Assembly: GCA_031262895.1 (NCBI GenBank) | Contig: JAISGW010000136.1 | Location: 1 to 11,997, forward strand | Source of the DNA: Tannerella sp. | GTDB lineage: Bacteria; Bacteroidota; Bacteroidia; Bacteroidales; Tannerellaceae | Length of the DNA stretch: 11,997 nucleotides | Reading direction: 5' to 3' | Part shown: positions 1-7,356 of the stretch, piece after piece | Numbering within the stretch: the stretch's first letter is position 1 | Layout: each line of letters opens with the position of its first letter | The notes under the pieces: model-generated | Seen by the model: the letters and a program-made list of their open reading frames with translations, nothing else | Told to the model about the DNA's origin: nothing | The model's database searches: none | Position numbers and translations under genes: made by a program

Positions 1-2568
1 TTTTTCGCGCATTTCGGCGATGTAGTGCGTCATATCGTCCCATTTGTTAATTCGGTTGTTAAGCATGGACGCCATGAAAAAGGAGTAATAATAATACTTC
101 AAATATGCCGTTTGATAGGCGACCCAAGAATAACATGTAGCATGGCTCTTGTTAAATGCGTAAGAGGCAAATTTTTCCCAGTCAGCCCATATCTTATTGA
201 GTGTTTTCTCGTCGTGTCCTCGAGCGACCCCACCTTCGAGGAATTTTCCTTTTAAGGCGGTCATTTTGTCGATGAGCTTCTTCCCCATGGCTTTGCGCAA
301 AGTATCGCTTTCGCCACGGGTAAAGCCGGCCAATTCACGGGAAAGAAGCATGACCTGTTCTTGATAGACGGTAATGCCATAGGTATCATTCAGATAACGC
401 TCCATTTCCGGGAAAGCGTAGGTTATAGGCTCTTTCCCCTGCTTACGGGCTATAAAAGACGGGATGTAATCCATAGGCCCCGGACGATAAAGAGCGTTCA
501 TCGCTATGAGATCCTCAAATTTCGAAGGTTGTAATTCTTTGAGGTATTTTTGCATCCCCGCTGATTCGAACTGGAAAGTGCCCGTTGTCTTGCCTTGGCA
601 ATAAAGTTCGTAAGTCTTGGGATCGTCCAAGGGGATATGTTCAAGATCAACTTTCTCGTCCCTTCGAACATAAATATTTTCTGCGGCATCCTTCAGAATG
701 GAGAGGGTTTTCAAGCCAAGGAAGTCCATTTTGATAAGACCGGTCTCTTCAATGAGTGAACCTTCGTATTGGGTAACAAGGATTTCCTCGCCGGTATCCT
801 TATCTTTTGTTGTACACACCGGCACCACATCGGAGATGTCTTTTCCACCGATAATGACGCCGCAGGCGTGTACACCCGTATTGCGCACATTGCCTTCGAG
901 CATCTGTGCATATTGCAAGGTTTCACGCACCAAGGGATCAGAAGAATTGGCTGCTTCTTTCAACTCCGGAACACTTTCTATGGCGTTCTTCAATGTTACC
1001 TTTTTCCCGTTGGGAATCTTGTCGATGAGCTTGGCCAGCCGGTTGGCTTCGGCCAAAGGCAATTTTTCTACTCGTCCTACATCTTTAATTGAAGACTTGG
1101 TGGCCATTGTACCGTAAGTGATGATGTGCGCCACACGTTCTTTCCCGTATTTTTCGGTAACGTACTCGAGGGCACGGCCGCGTCCTTCGTCATCGAAGTC
1201 TACATCTATATCAGGCAGTGAGATACGATCCGGATTCAAGAAGCGTTCGAACAGCAAGTCATACTTGATAGGGTCAATGTCGGTAATATGCAGGCAATAG
1301 GCCACTACCGAACCGGCGGCCGAACCACGACCCGGCCCTACGGCTACCCCTCGCTCGCGGGCAGCGGCAATAAAATCTTGCACAATAAGGAAATATCCGG
1401 GAAATCCCATTTTTCGTATCGTTTCCAGTTCGAAATCAATACGTTCCCGTATCTCATTCGTCATGGCCTCCCCCTGATAGCGCTGTTCTGCGCCTTTATA
1501 AGTAAGGTAATGAAGATAGTCGTCATCATCCTTAAAGCCTTGCGGCAGGGTGAAGCAAGGCATCAAGGGAGGATTGTCTATGGAATAGTATTCCACTTTG
1601 CCGGCCACCTCAAGCGTGTTTTGCAAGGCTTCGGGAATGTCCTTGAATATCTCATTCATTTCCGCCTGTGTCTTCATCCATTCCTGCTTGCTGTAGCGCA
1701 TGCGGGAGGGATCATCCAAATCTTTGCCTGTAGAGAGGCAAATGAGCCGGTCGTGCGCCTCGGCATGCTCTTCGTTTACGAAGTGCACGTCGTTTGTGGC
1801 GATTAATTTGATATGGTGTTTCTGCGCTAAAGAAACCAGCGCCTTGTTCACCTCCACTTGCTTGGGATAAATGCTGCAATCGGCTTGGGGGTTGTGTGTT
1901 TCATGGCGCTGCAATTCCAAATAATAATCTTCTCCGAATAGATTTTTGAACCAAAGGACGGATTCTTCCGCTTGTTTCAGTTGGCCAGCCAGAATGAGTC
2001 GCGGTATTTCTCCGCCGAGGCAGGCGGAACTGACGATAAGTCCTTCGTGATATTTCTCCAGCAACTCCTTATCTATGCGAGGACGATAATAAAAACCTTC
2101 TGTCCAAGCACGGGAGACAATCTTAATGAGGTTCTTGTAGCCGACCAAATTTTTAGCCAGCACGATAAGATGCCAACCGCTTTGGTCTTCTTTTGCTTCC
2201 TTGCTGAAGCGGTTCCGTCGGGCGCAATAGCACTCGCAGCCGAGTATGGGTTTGAACAAGGAGGCTTTGCATTCGGCTATTTTTGCAGAAAGATGCCCCA
2301 TTCGTTCCTTCTCTTCATCTGTGGGAGAAGGCTTATCGTTCAAGCTGTTCAATTCTTTTTCGCAGTCTGCGATAGCCGAAAAGAACTTGCTGTTTTTTTT
2401 CTTGACTTTGTTGTAAAATTCTTTGATGCCGAACATATTCCCATGGTCGGTGATAGCCAAAGCACCCATGCCGTCATTCTGCGCTTTTTCTATCAAGGCG
2501 TCTATCGAAGCTTGCCCGTCCAACAGTGAATATTGGGTGTGGACATGCAAATGTACATACGGTTCCAT
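1..2568 (-). CDS. dnaE: DNA polymerase III alpha subunit (C-terminus beyond window)
   Basis: This is the replicative DNA polymerase catalytic subunit, a cytoplasmic protein of the replisome. The frame is open from the ATG at 2568 to base 1 (856 codons), and the rest lies outside the window. The N-terminal PHP domain opens with HLHVHT (His6, His8, His10) followed by ITDHGN (Asp41, His42). An insertion of roughly 45 residues (about 56-104), charged and probably helical, interrupts the PHP domain before FKPILGCE, where E. coli DnaE runs on directly. The polymerase core shows GPGRGSAAGS and then PDIDVDF with Asp453, Asp455 and Asp457, which contains two of the catalytic acids. Asp615 in KMDFLGLKTL is the likely third. 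The last visible residues (ASMLNNRINKW) belong to the region following the catalytic core. The gene is divergent from the START-like gene. Identification is from family motifs and is very secure; only the right (N-terminal) end is defined here. Confidence 0.97.
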   Translation of the reverse strand, partial: MEPYVHLHVHTQYSLLDGQASIDALIEKAQNDGMGALAITDHGNMFGIKEFYNKVKKKNSKFFSAIADCEKELNSLNDKPSPTDEEKERMGHLSAKIAECKASLFKPILGCECYCARRNRFSKEAKEDQSGWHLIVLAKNLVGYKNLIKIVSRAWTEGFYYRPRIDKELLEKYHEGLIVSSACLGGEIPRLILAGQLKQAEESVLWFKNLFGEDYYLELQRHETHNPQADCSIYPKQVEVNKALVSLAQKHHIKLIATNDVHFVNEEHAEAHDRLICLSTGKDLDDPSRMRYSKQEWMKTQAEMNEIFKDIPEALQNTLEVAGKVEYYSIDNPPLMPCFTLPQGFKDDDDYLHYLTYKGAEQRYQGEAMTNEIRERIDFELETIRKMGFPGYFLIVQDFIAAARERGVAVGPGRGSAAGSVVAYCLHITDIDPIKYDLLFERFLNPDRISLPDIDVDFDDEGRGRALEYVTEKYGKERVAHIITYGTMATKSSIKDVGRVEKLPLAEANRLAKLIDKIPNGKKVTLKNAIESVPELKEAANSSDPLVRETLQYAQMLEGNVRNTGVHACGVIIGGKDISDVVPVCTTKDKDTGEEILVTQYEGSLIEETGLIKMDFLGLKTLSILKDAAENIYVRRDEKVDLEHIPLDDPKTYELYCQGKTTGTFQFESAGMQKYLKELQPSKFEDLIAMNALYRPGPMDYIPSFIARKQGKEPITYAFPEMERYLNDTYGITVYQEQVMLLSRELAGFTRGESDTLRKAMGKKLIDKMTALKGKFLEGGVARGHDEKTLNKIWADWEKFASYAFNKSHATCYSWVAYQTAYLKYYYYSFFMASMLNNRINKWDDMTHYIAEMREK

Positions 2569-2594
2569 CAAATTACCTTTCGTTTTACGGGGCG

Positions 2595-2602
2595 TAAAAG
2601 TA
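2595..2602 (-). promoter_or_regulatory. dnaE: Probable dnaE promoter -7 element
   Basis: On the minus strand this reads TACTTTTA followed by CGCC, one mismatch from the Bacteroidota -7 consensus TAnnTTTG. It lies 26 bp upstream of the dnaE ATG. No convincing TTTG -33 element is seen 19-21 bp upstream. Placement is by consensus only. Confidence 0.45.
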
Positions 2603-2673
2603 GGAAAAATATCCATAGAGGTACCCATGTCCTATACTTTTTGTATATTGCGGCACATAATAGATATTGGCCG

Positions 2674-3057
2674 ATGAAAAAAGAGAAATACCATATTGAA
2701 TACATTTTCGACACGGCGTCCAAACTGAGCCTTTGGAAACAGCTGACAACAGCGCGTGGCTTGTCTGCCTGGTTTGCCGATTCCGTAGATATTAAGGGGA
2801 ACCTTTATGCCTTCCATTGGGACAAGGATGTGGTCCAAGCCGAAGCCGTTTGCATAAAGCCGGAAGAAAAAGTACGTTATCGCTGGCTTTCTGAGGAAGA
2901 GGAACCCTACTATTTTGAATTCATGCTCCGCACTTTTGAACTGACGGGAGCGGTTAGCCTTGAAATCACCGACTTCGCCGAGACGGACGAAAAGGAAGAC
3001 GCCATTGCATTATGGGAGACCCAAGTGGAAGCGCTCAAACGTAGCTTGGGGCTTTAA
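2674..3057 (+). CDS. START-like (SRPBCC fold) domain protein
   Basis: A 127-residue protein that matches the small START-like family common in Bacteroidota. The whole protein is one domain: it begins MKKEKYHIEYIFDTASK, has the SLWKQLTTARGLSAWFAD segment (about 18-38) typical of AHSA1/START-type folds, then beta-rich stretches (AFHWDKD, EKVRYRWL, YYFEFML) and a C-terminal helix (WETQVEALKRSLGL). The fold usually forms a cavity for a hydrophobic ligand, but the ligand of this family is not known to me. There is no signal peptide, so it should be cytoplasmic. The ATG at 2674 is chosen because family members start at this point; the in-frame ATG at 2533 would overlap dnaE and its promoter. Upstream, TATATTGCGGC (2644-2654) is a degenerate -7 candidate. 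It stands before mlaEF, but mlaE has its own promoter. Confidence 0.85.
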   Translation: MKKEKYHIEYIFDTASKLSLWKQLTTARGLSAWFADSVDIKGNLYAFHWDKDVVQAEAVCIKPEEKVRYRWLSEEEEPYYFEFMLRTFELTGAVSLEITDFAETDEKEDAIALWETQVEALKRSLGL

Positions 3058-3061
3058 GACT

Positions 3062-3092
3062 TTTGTTAAATGCGGGATTTCACGTACATTTG
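3062..3092 (+). promoter_or_regulatory. mlaE: Promoter of mlaEF: TTTG-N19-TACATTTG
   Basis: TTTG at 3062-3065 and TACATTTG at 3085-3092 are separated by exactly 19 bp, a full match to the Bacteroidota -33/-7 consensus. It begins 5 bp after the START-like stop codon and ends 21 bp before the mlaE ATG, so the leader should be short. It is the best promoter match in the window. Confidence 0.8.
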
Positions 3093-3113
3093 CCGCCCGA
3101 AAGGAGAGACTGC

Positions 3114-3860
3114 ATGTATGAATCTTTACGCAGGTTGGGCCAATACACCCAACTTATGGCAAAAACTTTTACGGTACCGACGCGTTGGAACATGTTTTTC
3201 AAGCAGTTGGTTCGTGAAATATATAAATTAGGCGTGGACTCGTTATGGATAGTTGTCATCATCTCGGTTTTTATCGGCACGGTCATCGCCATACAGGTGG
3301 CTCTGAACATCAGTTCGCCTTTTATTCCCAAGTTCACTATCGGTTTCATGACGCGTGAAATCATGTTGCTGGAGTTTTCCTCCTCCATCATGTGCCTCAT
3401 CCTTGCCGGCAAGGTAGGGAGCAACATTGCTTCGGAAATCGGGACGATGCGCGTCACCGAACAGATTGACGCCATGGAGATGATGGGCGTCAACTCGGCT
3501 AATTTCCTCATTCTTCCCAAGGTGGTCGGCCTTATGCTGTTTATTCCCGTATTGGTTATCTTTTCCATGACCACGGGCATTTTAGGCGGCGTATTTGCCA
3601 GCAACATGGGATTAAACGGCATGAACGGGACGACCTTCGAATACGGCCTCCACTATTCCTTCACGCCCTTCTATATCGGATATTCTATCATCAAATCGGT
3701 GGTTTACGCCTTCATTATTTCGTCCATCGCCGCCTATTTCGGTTATTACGTGAAAGGCGGTGCGCTTGAAGTGGGCAAAGCCAGTACGAATGCCGTGGTC
3801 ATGTCAAGTATCCTGATATTGCTGGCCGATGTGGTGATGACACAAATCATGCTCACCTGA
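3114..3860 (+). CDS. mlaE: MlaE-family phospholipid ABC transporter permease
   Basis: A 248-residue inner-membrane permease of the MlaE (DUF140) family, the membrane subunit of the ABC system that moves phospholipid between the inner and outer membranes and maintains outer-membrane lipid asymmetry. Hydrophobic segments lie at about 43-65, 88-108, 132-163, 188-212 and 227-247. The family signature is clear: LAGKVGSNIASEIGTMRVTE followed by QIDAMEMMGV (about 98-125), the cytoplasmic coupling region that contacts the ATPase. The ATG at 3114 is preferred over an in-frame TTG at 3063 because the latter lies inside the promoter; AAGGAG stands just upstream of 3114. mlaF follows after 12 bp. No mlaD (MCE protein), mlaB or mlaC is adjacent, so the periplasmic subunit must be encoded elsewhere if the system is complete. 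Confidence 0.94.
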   Translation: MYESLRRLGQYTQLMAKTFTVPTRWNMFFKQLVREIYKLGVDSLWIVVIISVFIGTVIAIQVALNISSPFIPKFTIGFMTREIMLLEFSSSIMCLILAGKVGSNIASEIGTMRVTEQIDAMEMMGVNSANFLILPKVVGLMLFIPVLVIFSMTTGILGGVFASNMGLNGMNGTTFEYGLHYSFTPFYIGYSIIKSVVYAFIISSIAAYFGYYVKGGALEVGKASTNAVVMSSILILLADVVMTQIMLT

Positions 3861-3872
3861 AAAAGATACATC

Positions 3873-4643
3873 ATGATAGAAGTCAAAAATATCAGCAAAT
3901 CCTTTGAAGGGCGCACGGTGTTGCATGACATCAGCACGGTCTTCGAGACCGGCAAGACCAACTTGATTATCGGGCGCAGCGGTTCGGGCAAGACAGTCCT
4001 CCTCAAAAACATCATCGGCTTGCAACGCCCGGACAAGGGAGAAGTCTGTTACGACGGACGCGATTTAGTCTCCCTCCGCAAACGTGACCTGGACCTGCTT
4101 CGCCGTGAAATAGGCATGCTCTTCCAAGGTTCCGCCCTTTTTGACAGCATGACCGAGCTTGAAAATGTTATGTTCCCCCTCGACATGTTTGCCCCGGACA
4201 GTTACAAGGAGCGCCGCAAACGGGCTATGTTCTGCCTTGAACGCGTAAATCTGCTGGAAGCGGAAAACCTTTATCCGTCAGAAATCAGCGGGGGAATGAT
4301 GAAACGCGCAGCCATCGCACGCGCCATTGCCTTAAATCCTAAGTACCTCTTTTGCGACGAGCCAAACTCAGGCCTTGACCCGATGACCTCCCTGCTGATA
4401 GATGAGTTGATACACGATATCACCCGCGACTATCAAATGACGACCATTATTAACACCCATGACATGAACTCCGTGATGAATATCGGCGAGACCATTATCT
4501 TTATTAAAGAAGGTGTCCTGGAATGGCGGGGCAATAAGGATGAAATCATTTCTTCAAACAATAAGGCGCTCAATGACTTTATCTTTGCCTCCGACCTCTT
4601 CCGAAAGGTAAAAGAGATGGAGATGAAGCAGGCTTCAGCCTGA
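3873..4643 (+). CDS. mlaF: MlaF-family phospholipid ABC transporter ATPase
   Basis: A 256-residue cytoplasmic ATPase that powers MlaE. All nucleotide-binding motifs are intact: Walker A GRSGSGKT (34-41), Q-loop Gln85 in MLFQGSALF, signature SGGMMKR (139-145), Walker B YLFCDEP with Asp162 and Glu163, D-loop SGLDP (166-170), and H-loop His196 in NTHD. The GALFDS-like segment after the Q-loop and the signature beginning SGGM are characteristic of MlaF rather than other ABC ATPases. It ends with a charged helical tail (FRKVKEMEMKQ), a region where MlaF proteins have a regulatory extension. It lies 12 bp after mlaE, almost certainly in one transcript. No MlaB-type STAS gene is nearby. Confidence 0.94.
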   Translation: MIEVKNISKSFEGRTVLHDISTVFETGKTNLIIGRSGSGKTVLLKNIIGLQRPDKGEVCYDGRDLVSLRKRDLDLLRREIGMLFQGSALFDSMTELENVMFPLDMFAPDSYKERRKRAMFCLERVNLLEAENLYPSEISGGMMKRAAIARAIALNPKYLFCDEPNSGLDPMTSLLIDELIHDITRDYQMTTIINTHDMNSVMNIGETIIFIKEGVLEWRGNKDEIISSNNKALNDFIFASDLFRKVKEMEMKQASA

Positions 4644-4649
4644 AATATG

Positions 4650-4657
4650 TACTTTTG
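4650..4657 (+). promoter_or_regulatory. Candidate -7 element for the hydrolase/DUF486 pair
   Basis: TACTTTTG followed by CGC is an exact TAnnTTTG match, in the 37-bp gap between mlaF and the hydrolase and 23 bp before the latter's ATG. No TTTG is present at the -33 distance, which would fall within the end of mlaF. The hydrolase and DUF486 genes may therefore be transcribed both from here and by read-through from mlaEF. Confidence 0.5.
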
Positions 4658-4680
4658 CGCAAATTTATCCACGTTGATTT

Positions 4681-5511
4681 ATGAAAAATATTTTATTAGC
4701 CCTTTTTGCCGTGGCTTGCTTGTCTATAAGCCCGGCTGTGGCCAGGGCGCAAGTGCACTACACGACCTTGCACGACATCCCTTATCGCAGCGCTAACGAT
4801 ACCTCCGGCACCTACGCCCGGGAACGTTGCAAGCTGGATTTGTATTATCCGACCAACCTGAAGAATTTCCCCACCATTGTTTGGTTTCATGGCGGCGGCC
4901 TGACATCCGGCAACAAGTACATCCCCGAACAGTTGAAGAATTGCGGTTATGCGGTAGTAGCCGTCAATTACCGTTATATCTCCAAATCGAATATCAATGC
5001 CTGCTTGGACGACGCGGCCACGGCAGTGGCCTGGACTTTCCATGAAATAGGGAAATACGGGGGTTCTACACGGAAGATATTCGTGAGCGGCCATTCCGCA
5101 GGAGGATACCTGACTTCCATGATTGGTCTCGACAAAAAATGGCTTGCGGCGCATGGCGTTGACGCCGACAGTATCGCAGGGCTGATTCCTTTCAGCGGGC
5201 AGGCCATCACGCATTTCGCCTATCGTGCCACCCTGGGGATGAAAAACACCCAACCGCTTATCGATGCCTATGCCCCGCTCTATTACGTGCGTGCCGATGC
5301 GCCTCCCTTGATACTTATTACAGGCGATCGGAACTTGGAAATGCTGGGACGATACGAGGAAAACGCTTATTTCTGGCGCATGATGAAATTAGTCGGCCAC
5401 AAAGAAACTTATCTCTACGAATTGCAGGGCTATGACCACGGCTCCATGCCCGATGCGGCTTTCCATATCCTGAAGGCGCACGTCAAACGCATATTGGCCG
5501 GAAAAGAATAA
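4681..5511 (+). CDS. Secreted alpha/beta-hydrolase (esterase/lipase-like)
   Basis: A 276-residue predicted exported carboxylester hydrolase. Residues 1-23 form a signal peptide: Lys2, a hydrophobic core, and a likely signal-peptidase I cut after ARA, leaving Gln24. The alpha/beta-hydrolase core has the oxyanion-hole motif HGGG (70-73) of the hormone-sensitive-lipase-like branch and the nucleophile elbow GHSAGG with Ser139. Asp216 in ITGDRN and His253 in GYDHGS are the likely remaining triad members. The mature enzyme should act in the periplasm or outside the cell. The substrate cannot be read from sequence; a carbohydrate O-acetyl ester, a lipid or another acyl ester are all possible. DUF486 follows after 3 bp, so the two are co-transcribed. 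The neighbouring mlaEF genes make a lipid substrate tempting, but that is only inference. Confidence 0.88.
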   Translation: MKNILLALFAVACLSISPAVARAQVHYTTLHDIPYRSANDTSGTYARERCKLDLYYPTNLKNFPTIVWFHGGGLTSGNKYIPEQLKNCGYAVVAVNYRYISKSNINACLDDAATAVAWTFHEIGKYGGSTRKIFVSGHSAGGYLTSMIGLDKKWLAAHGVDADSIAGLIPFSGQAITHFAYRATLGMKNTQPLIDAYAPLYYVRADAPPLILITGDRNLEMLGRYEENAYFWRMMKLVGHKETYLYELQGYDHGSMPDAAFHILKAHVKRILAGKE

Positions 5512-5514
5512 GAC

Positions 5515-5880
5515 ATGCGCGCCTTATATACCATTTTATTGCTGGTCGTATCGAACATCTTCATGACCATTGCCTGGTACGGGCATTTGAAATTGCAGGC
5601 CATGAAGGTGACGAGTTCCTGGCCCCTGATTGCCGTCATCGTTGTCAGTTGGGGCATTGCCTTCTTCGAATATTGCGTGCAGGTGCCCGCCAACCGGATT
5701 GGTTTTTCCGGAAATGGCGGGCCTTTCAATTTGATGCAGCTGAAAGTCATTCAGGAAGTGCTGACCTTGATTGTGTTCACGGTTTTCAGCGTCATCGTAT
5801 TCCACGGCCAGTTGTATTGGAACCATGCGGTGGCTTTTGTCTGCCTGATATTGGCGGTCTATTTCGTGTTTTTGAAATAG
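5515..5880 (+). CDS. DUF486 / DMT-superfamily small membrane protein
   Basis: A 121-residue integral inner-membrane protein with four hydrophobic helices (about 4-22, 36-54, 78-97 and 103-119). It matches the DUF486 family, a half-size relative of drug/metabolite transporters: TIAWYGHL in helix 1, SWGIAFFEYCVQVPANRIG (about 45-63) between helices 2 and 3, and LKVIQEVLTL in helix 3. The family is usually annotated as a putative transporter with no known substrate, and four-helix DMT proteins generally work as dimers. It starts 3 bp after the hydrolase stop, so the two are translationally close. Its stop is only 6 bp from the end of the converging hisF. Family assignment is strong; function is unknown. 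Confidence 0.87.
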   Translation: MRALYTILLLVVSNIFMTIAWYGHLKLQAMKVTSSWPLIAVIVVSWGIAFFEYCVQVPANRIGFSGNGGPFNLMQLKVIQEVLTLIVFTVFSVIVFHGQLYWNHAVAFVCLILAVYFVFLK

Positions 5881-5886
5881 GCCGCC

Positions 5887-6648
5887 TCAAATGCGACGGA
5901 CGGGGATACCTTCCCGGTAAAGGTATTGCTTGAGTTCCCCTATTTTTATTTCGCCAAAATGAAAGACGCTCGCGGCAAGGGCGGCGTCGGCATGACCAAG
6001 GCTGAAGGCGTCGCGGAAATGCTGCGGCACCCCGGCTCCTCCCGAGGCAATGACGGGGATGCGCAGCTTGTCGCTCAGGCAGGCCAAAGCTTCAAGGGCA
6101 TAGCCTTGTTTTACGCCGTCGTGCGACATGCTGGTGAAGAGGATTTCCCCGGCGCCCCGGCTTTCGGCTTCGGCCGCCCAGTCGAACAAATCGCGCCCCG
6201 TAGGGAGCCTTCCCCCGTTGAGGTAACACTGCCAATGGCCGTCGACCTCCTGCCGGGCGTCGATGGCCGCGACGCAGACTTGGCTGCCGAAATGGGCGGC
6301 TATTTCTTCTATGAGTTGCGGGCGGCGCAGGGCAGCCGAGTTGACGGAGACCTTATCGGCACCGGCGCCCAAAAGACGTTCCACATCGGCCAGTTCGCCT
6401 ATCCCGCCGCCCACGGTGAAGGGAATATCCAATCGGGCAGCGACCCGCCTGACCAAGTCGGTGAAAGTCTTGCGCCCCTCGTAAGAGGCGGTAATGTCCA
6501 AGAACACCAATTCGTCGGCGCCTTCGCGGCTATAGTAGGCGCCCAGTTCAACAGGGTCGCCCGCCTCACGGAAATCCACGAAGCGGACGCCCTTGACGGT
6601 CTGGCCGTCTTTCACGTCTAAGCAGGGAATGATACGTTTGGCTAACAC
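5887..6648 (-). CDS. hisF: Imidazole glycerol phosphate synthase, cyclase subunit
   Basis: A 253-residue (beta/alpha)8-barrel cytoplasmic enzyme. With ammonia from HisH it converts PRFAR to imidazole glycerol phosphate and AICAR, the fifth step of histidine synthesis and a link to purine synthesis. It begins MLAKRIIPCLDVKDG, with the catalytic acid Asp11, and the second catalytic acid Asp130 lies in VAAIDAR. Phosphate-binding glycines are seen in TVGGGIG (78-84) and ASGGAG (201-206). GEILFTSMSHDGVKQGY (168-183) carries the conserved Asp177; the nearby position that is often Asp or Asn is Ser175. The start is GTG at 6648, fixed by the invariant N-terminus, and overlaps the last 7 bases of hisA, so translation is probably coupled. 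hisIE does not follow; the next gene converges on this one. Confidence 0.96.
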   Translation of the reverse strand: MLAKRIIPCLDVKDGQTVKGVRFVDFREAGDPVELGAYYSREGADELVFLDITASYEGRKTFTDLVRRVAARLDIPFTVGGGIGELADVERLLGAGADKVSVNSAALRRPQLIEEIAAHFGSQVCVAAIDARQEVDGHWQCYLNGGRLPTGRDLFDWAAEAESRGAGEILFTSMSHDGVKQGYALEALACLSDKLRIPVIASGGAGVPQHFRDAFSLGHADAALAASVFHFGEIKIGELKQYLYREGIPVRRI

Positions 6649-7352
6649 AGGTCTTTCAGTTGAATTTTCCCTTCGTAAAGGGCCTTGCCCAAGATGACGG
6701 CCGGAACACCCGCCTTGCCTAATGCTTCCAAGTCGGCCATGGAGGATACGCCGCCCGAGGCGATGACATAAGTGTAAGGCGTCTTCTCGAGCAGTTCCTT
6801 ATACATGTCTATATTCGGGCCTTGCAACATGCCGTCGCGGCCCACGTCGGTAGAGATGACATTGGTGATGCCTTTTTCATACCAATCCTGCACGAAGGGG
6901 ATGAGTTCCTTGTCGGTCGTTTCCTTCCAGCCGCTCACCGCGATATGCCCGTCTTTCACATCGGCTCCCAAAATGATGTGGTCGTTGCCGAAGCGGGTAA
7001 TCCAACGGGCGAAAGCTTCGGGGTTCTTGACGGCTATGCTGCCGCCGGTCACCATGCGCGCGCCGCTTTCAAAGGCTATGTCTACGTCGCCGTCTTCTTG
7101 CAATCCGCCGCCGAAGTCTATGATAAGGGCCGTGTGGGCGGCGAGGCGTTCCAAGGCGTGGTAGTTCACGATGCGGCCCGTGCGGGCGCCGTCCAAATCC
7201 ACCAGGTGCAAACGCCGGATGCCGTAATCCTCAAACATCTTGGCCACTTCCAAGGGGTCTTCGTTATAAACCTTCTTCGTTTCATAATCGCCCTGCGTGA
7301 GGCGTACGCATTTGCCGTCAATCAGGTCGATAGCCGGAATTACTTCAATCAT
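6642..7352 (-). CDS. hisA: ProFAR isomerase (HisA)
   Basis: A 236-residue (beta/alpha)8-barrel enzyme that performs the Amadori rearrangement of ProFAR to PRFAR, the substrate of HisHF. Its N-terminus MIEVIPAIDLIDGKCVRL places catalytic Asp9 in strand 1, and the second catalytic acid Asp131 is in ILGADVKDG. STDVGRDGMLQGPN (167-180) and ASGGVSS (198-204) are the expected phosphate- and substrate-binding loops, and FGGGLQ (80-85) is the N-terminal-half phosphate site. Length is normal for the family. It starts 4 bp after the hisH stop and overlaps hisF by 7 bp, so the three genes form one tight operon. No promoter is seen of its own. Confidence 0.96.
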   Translation of the reverse strand: MIEVIPAIDLIDGKCVRLTQGDYETKKVYNEDPLEVAKMFEDYGIRRLHLVDLDGARTGRIVNYHALERLAAHTALIIDFGGGLQEDGDVDIAFESGARMVTGGSIAVKNPEAFARWITRFGNDHIILGADVKDGHIAVSGWKETTDKELIPFVQDWYEKGITNVISTDVGRDGMLQGPNIDMYKELLEKTPYTYVIASGGVSSMADLEALGKAGVPAVILGKALYEGKIQLKDLC

Positions 7353-7356
7353 GTTC

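Noticed and set aside
2533..2673. Earlier ATG start for the START-like protein
   Set aside because: It overlaps the dnaE start codon region and adds residues not expected in this compact family.
3063..3113. Earlier TTG start for MlaE
   Set aside because: It lies within the -33/-7 promoter and would be upstream of the likely transcription start.
4665..4673. DnaA-box-like TTATCCACG upstream of the hydrolase
   Set aside because: A single copy with one mismatch from TTATCCACA, without a cluster or AT-rich unwinding region, does not support an origin.
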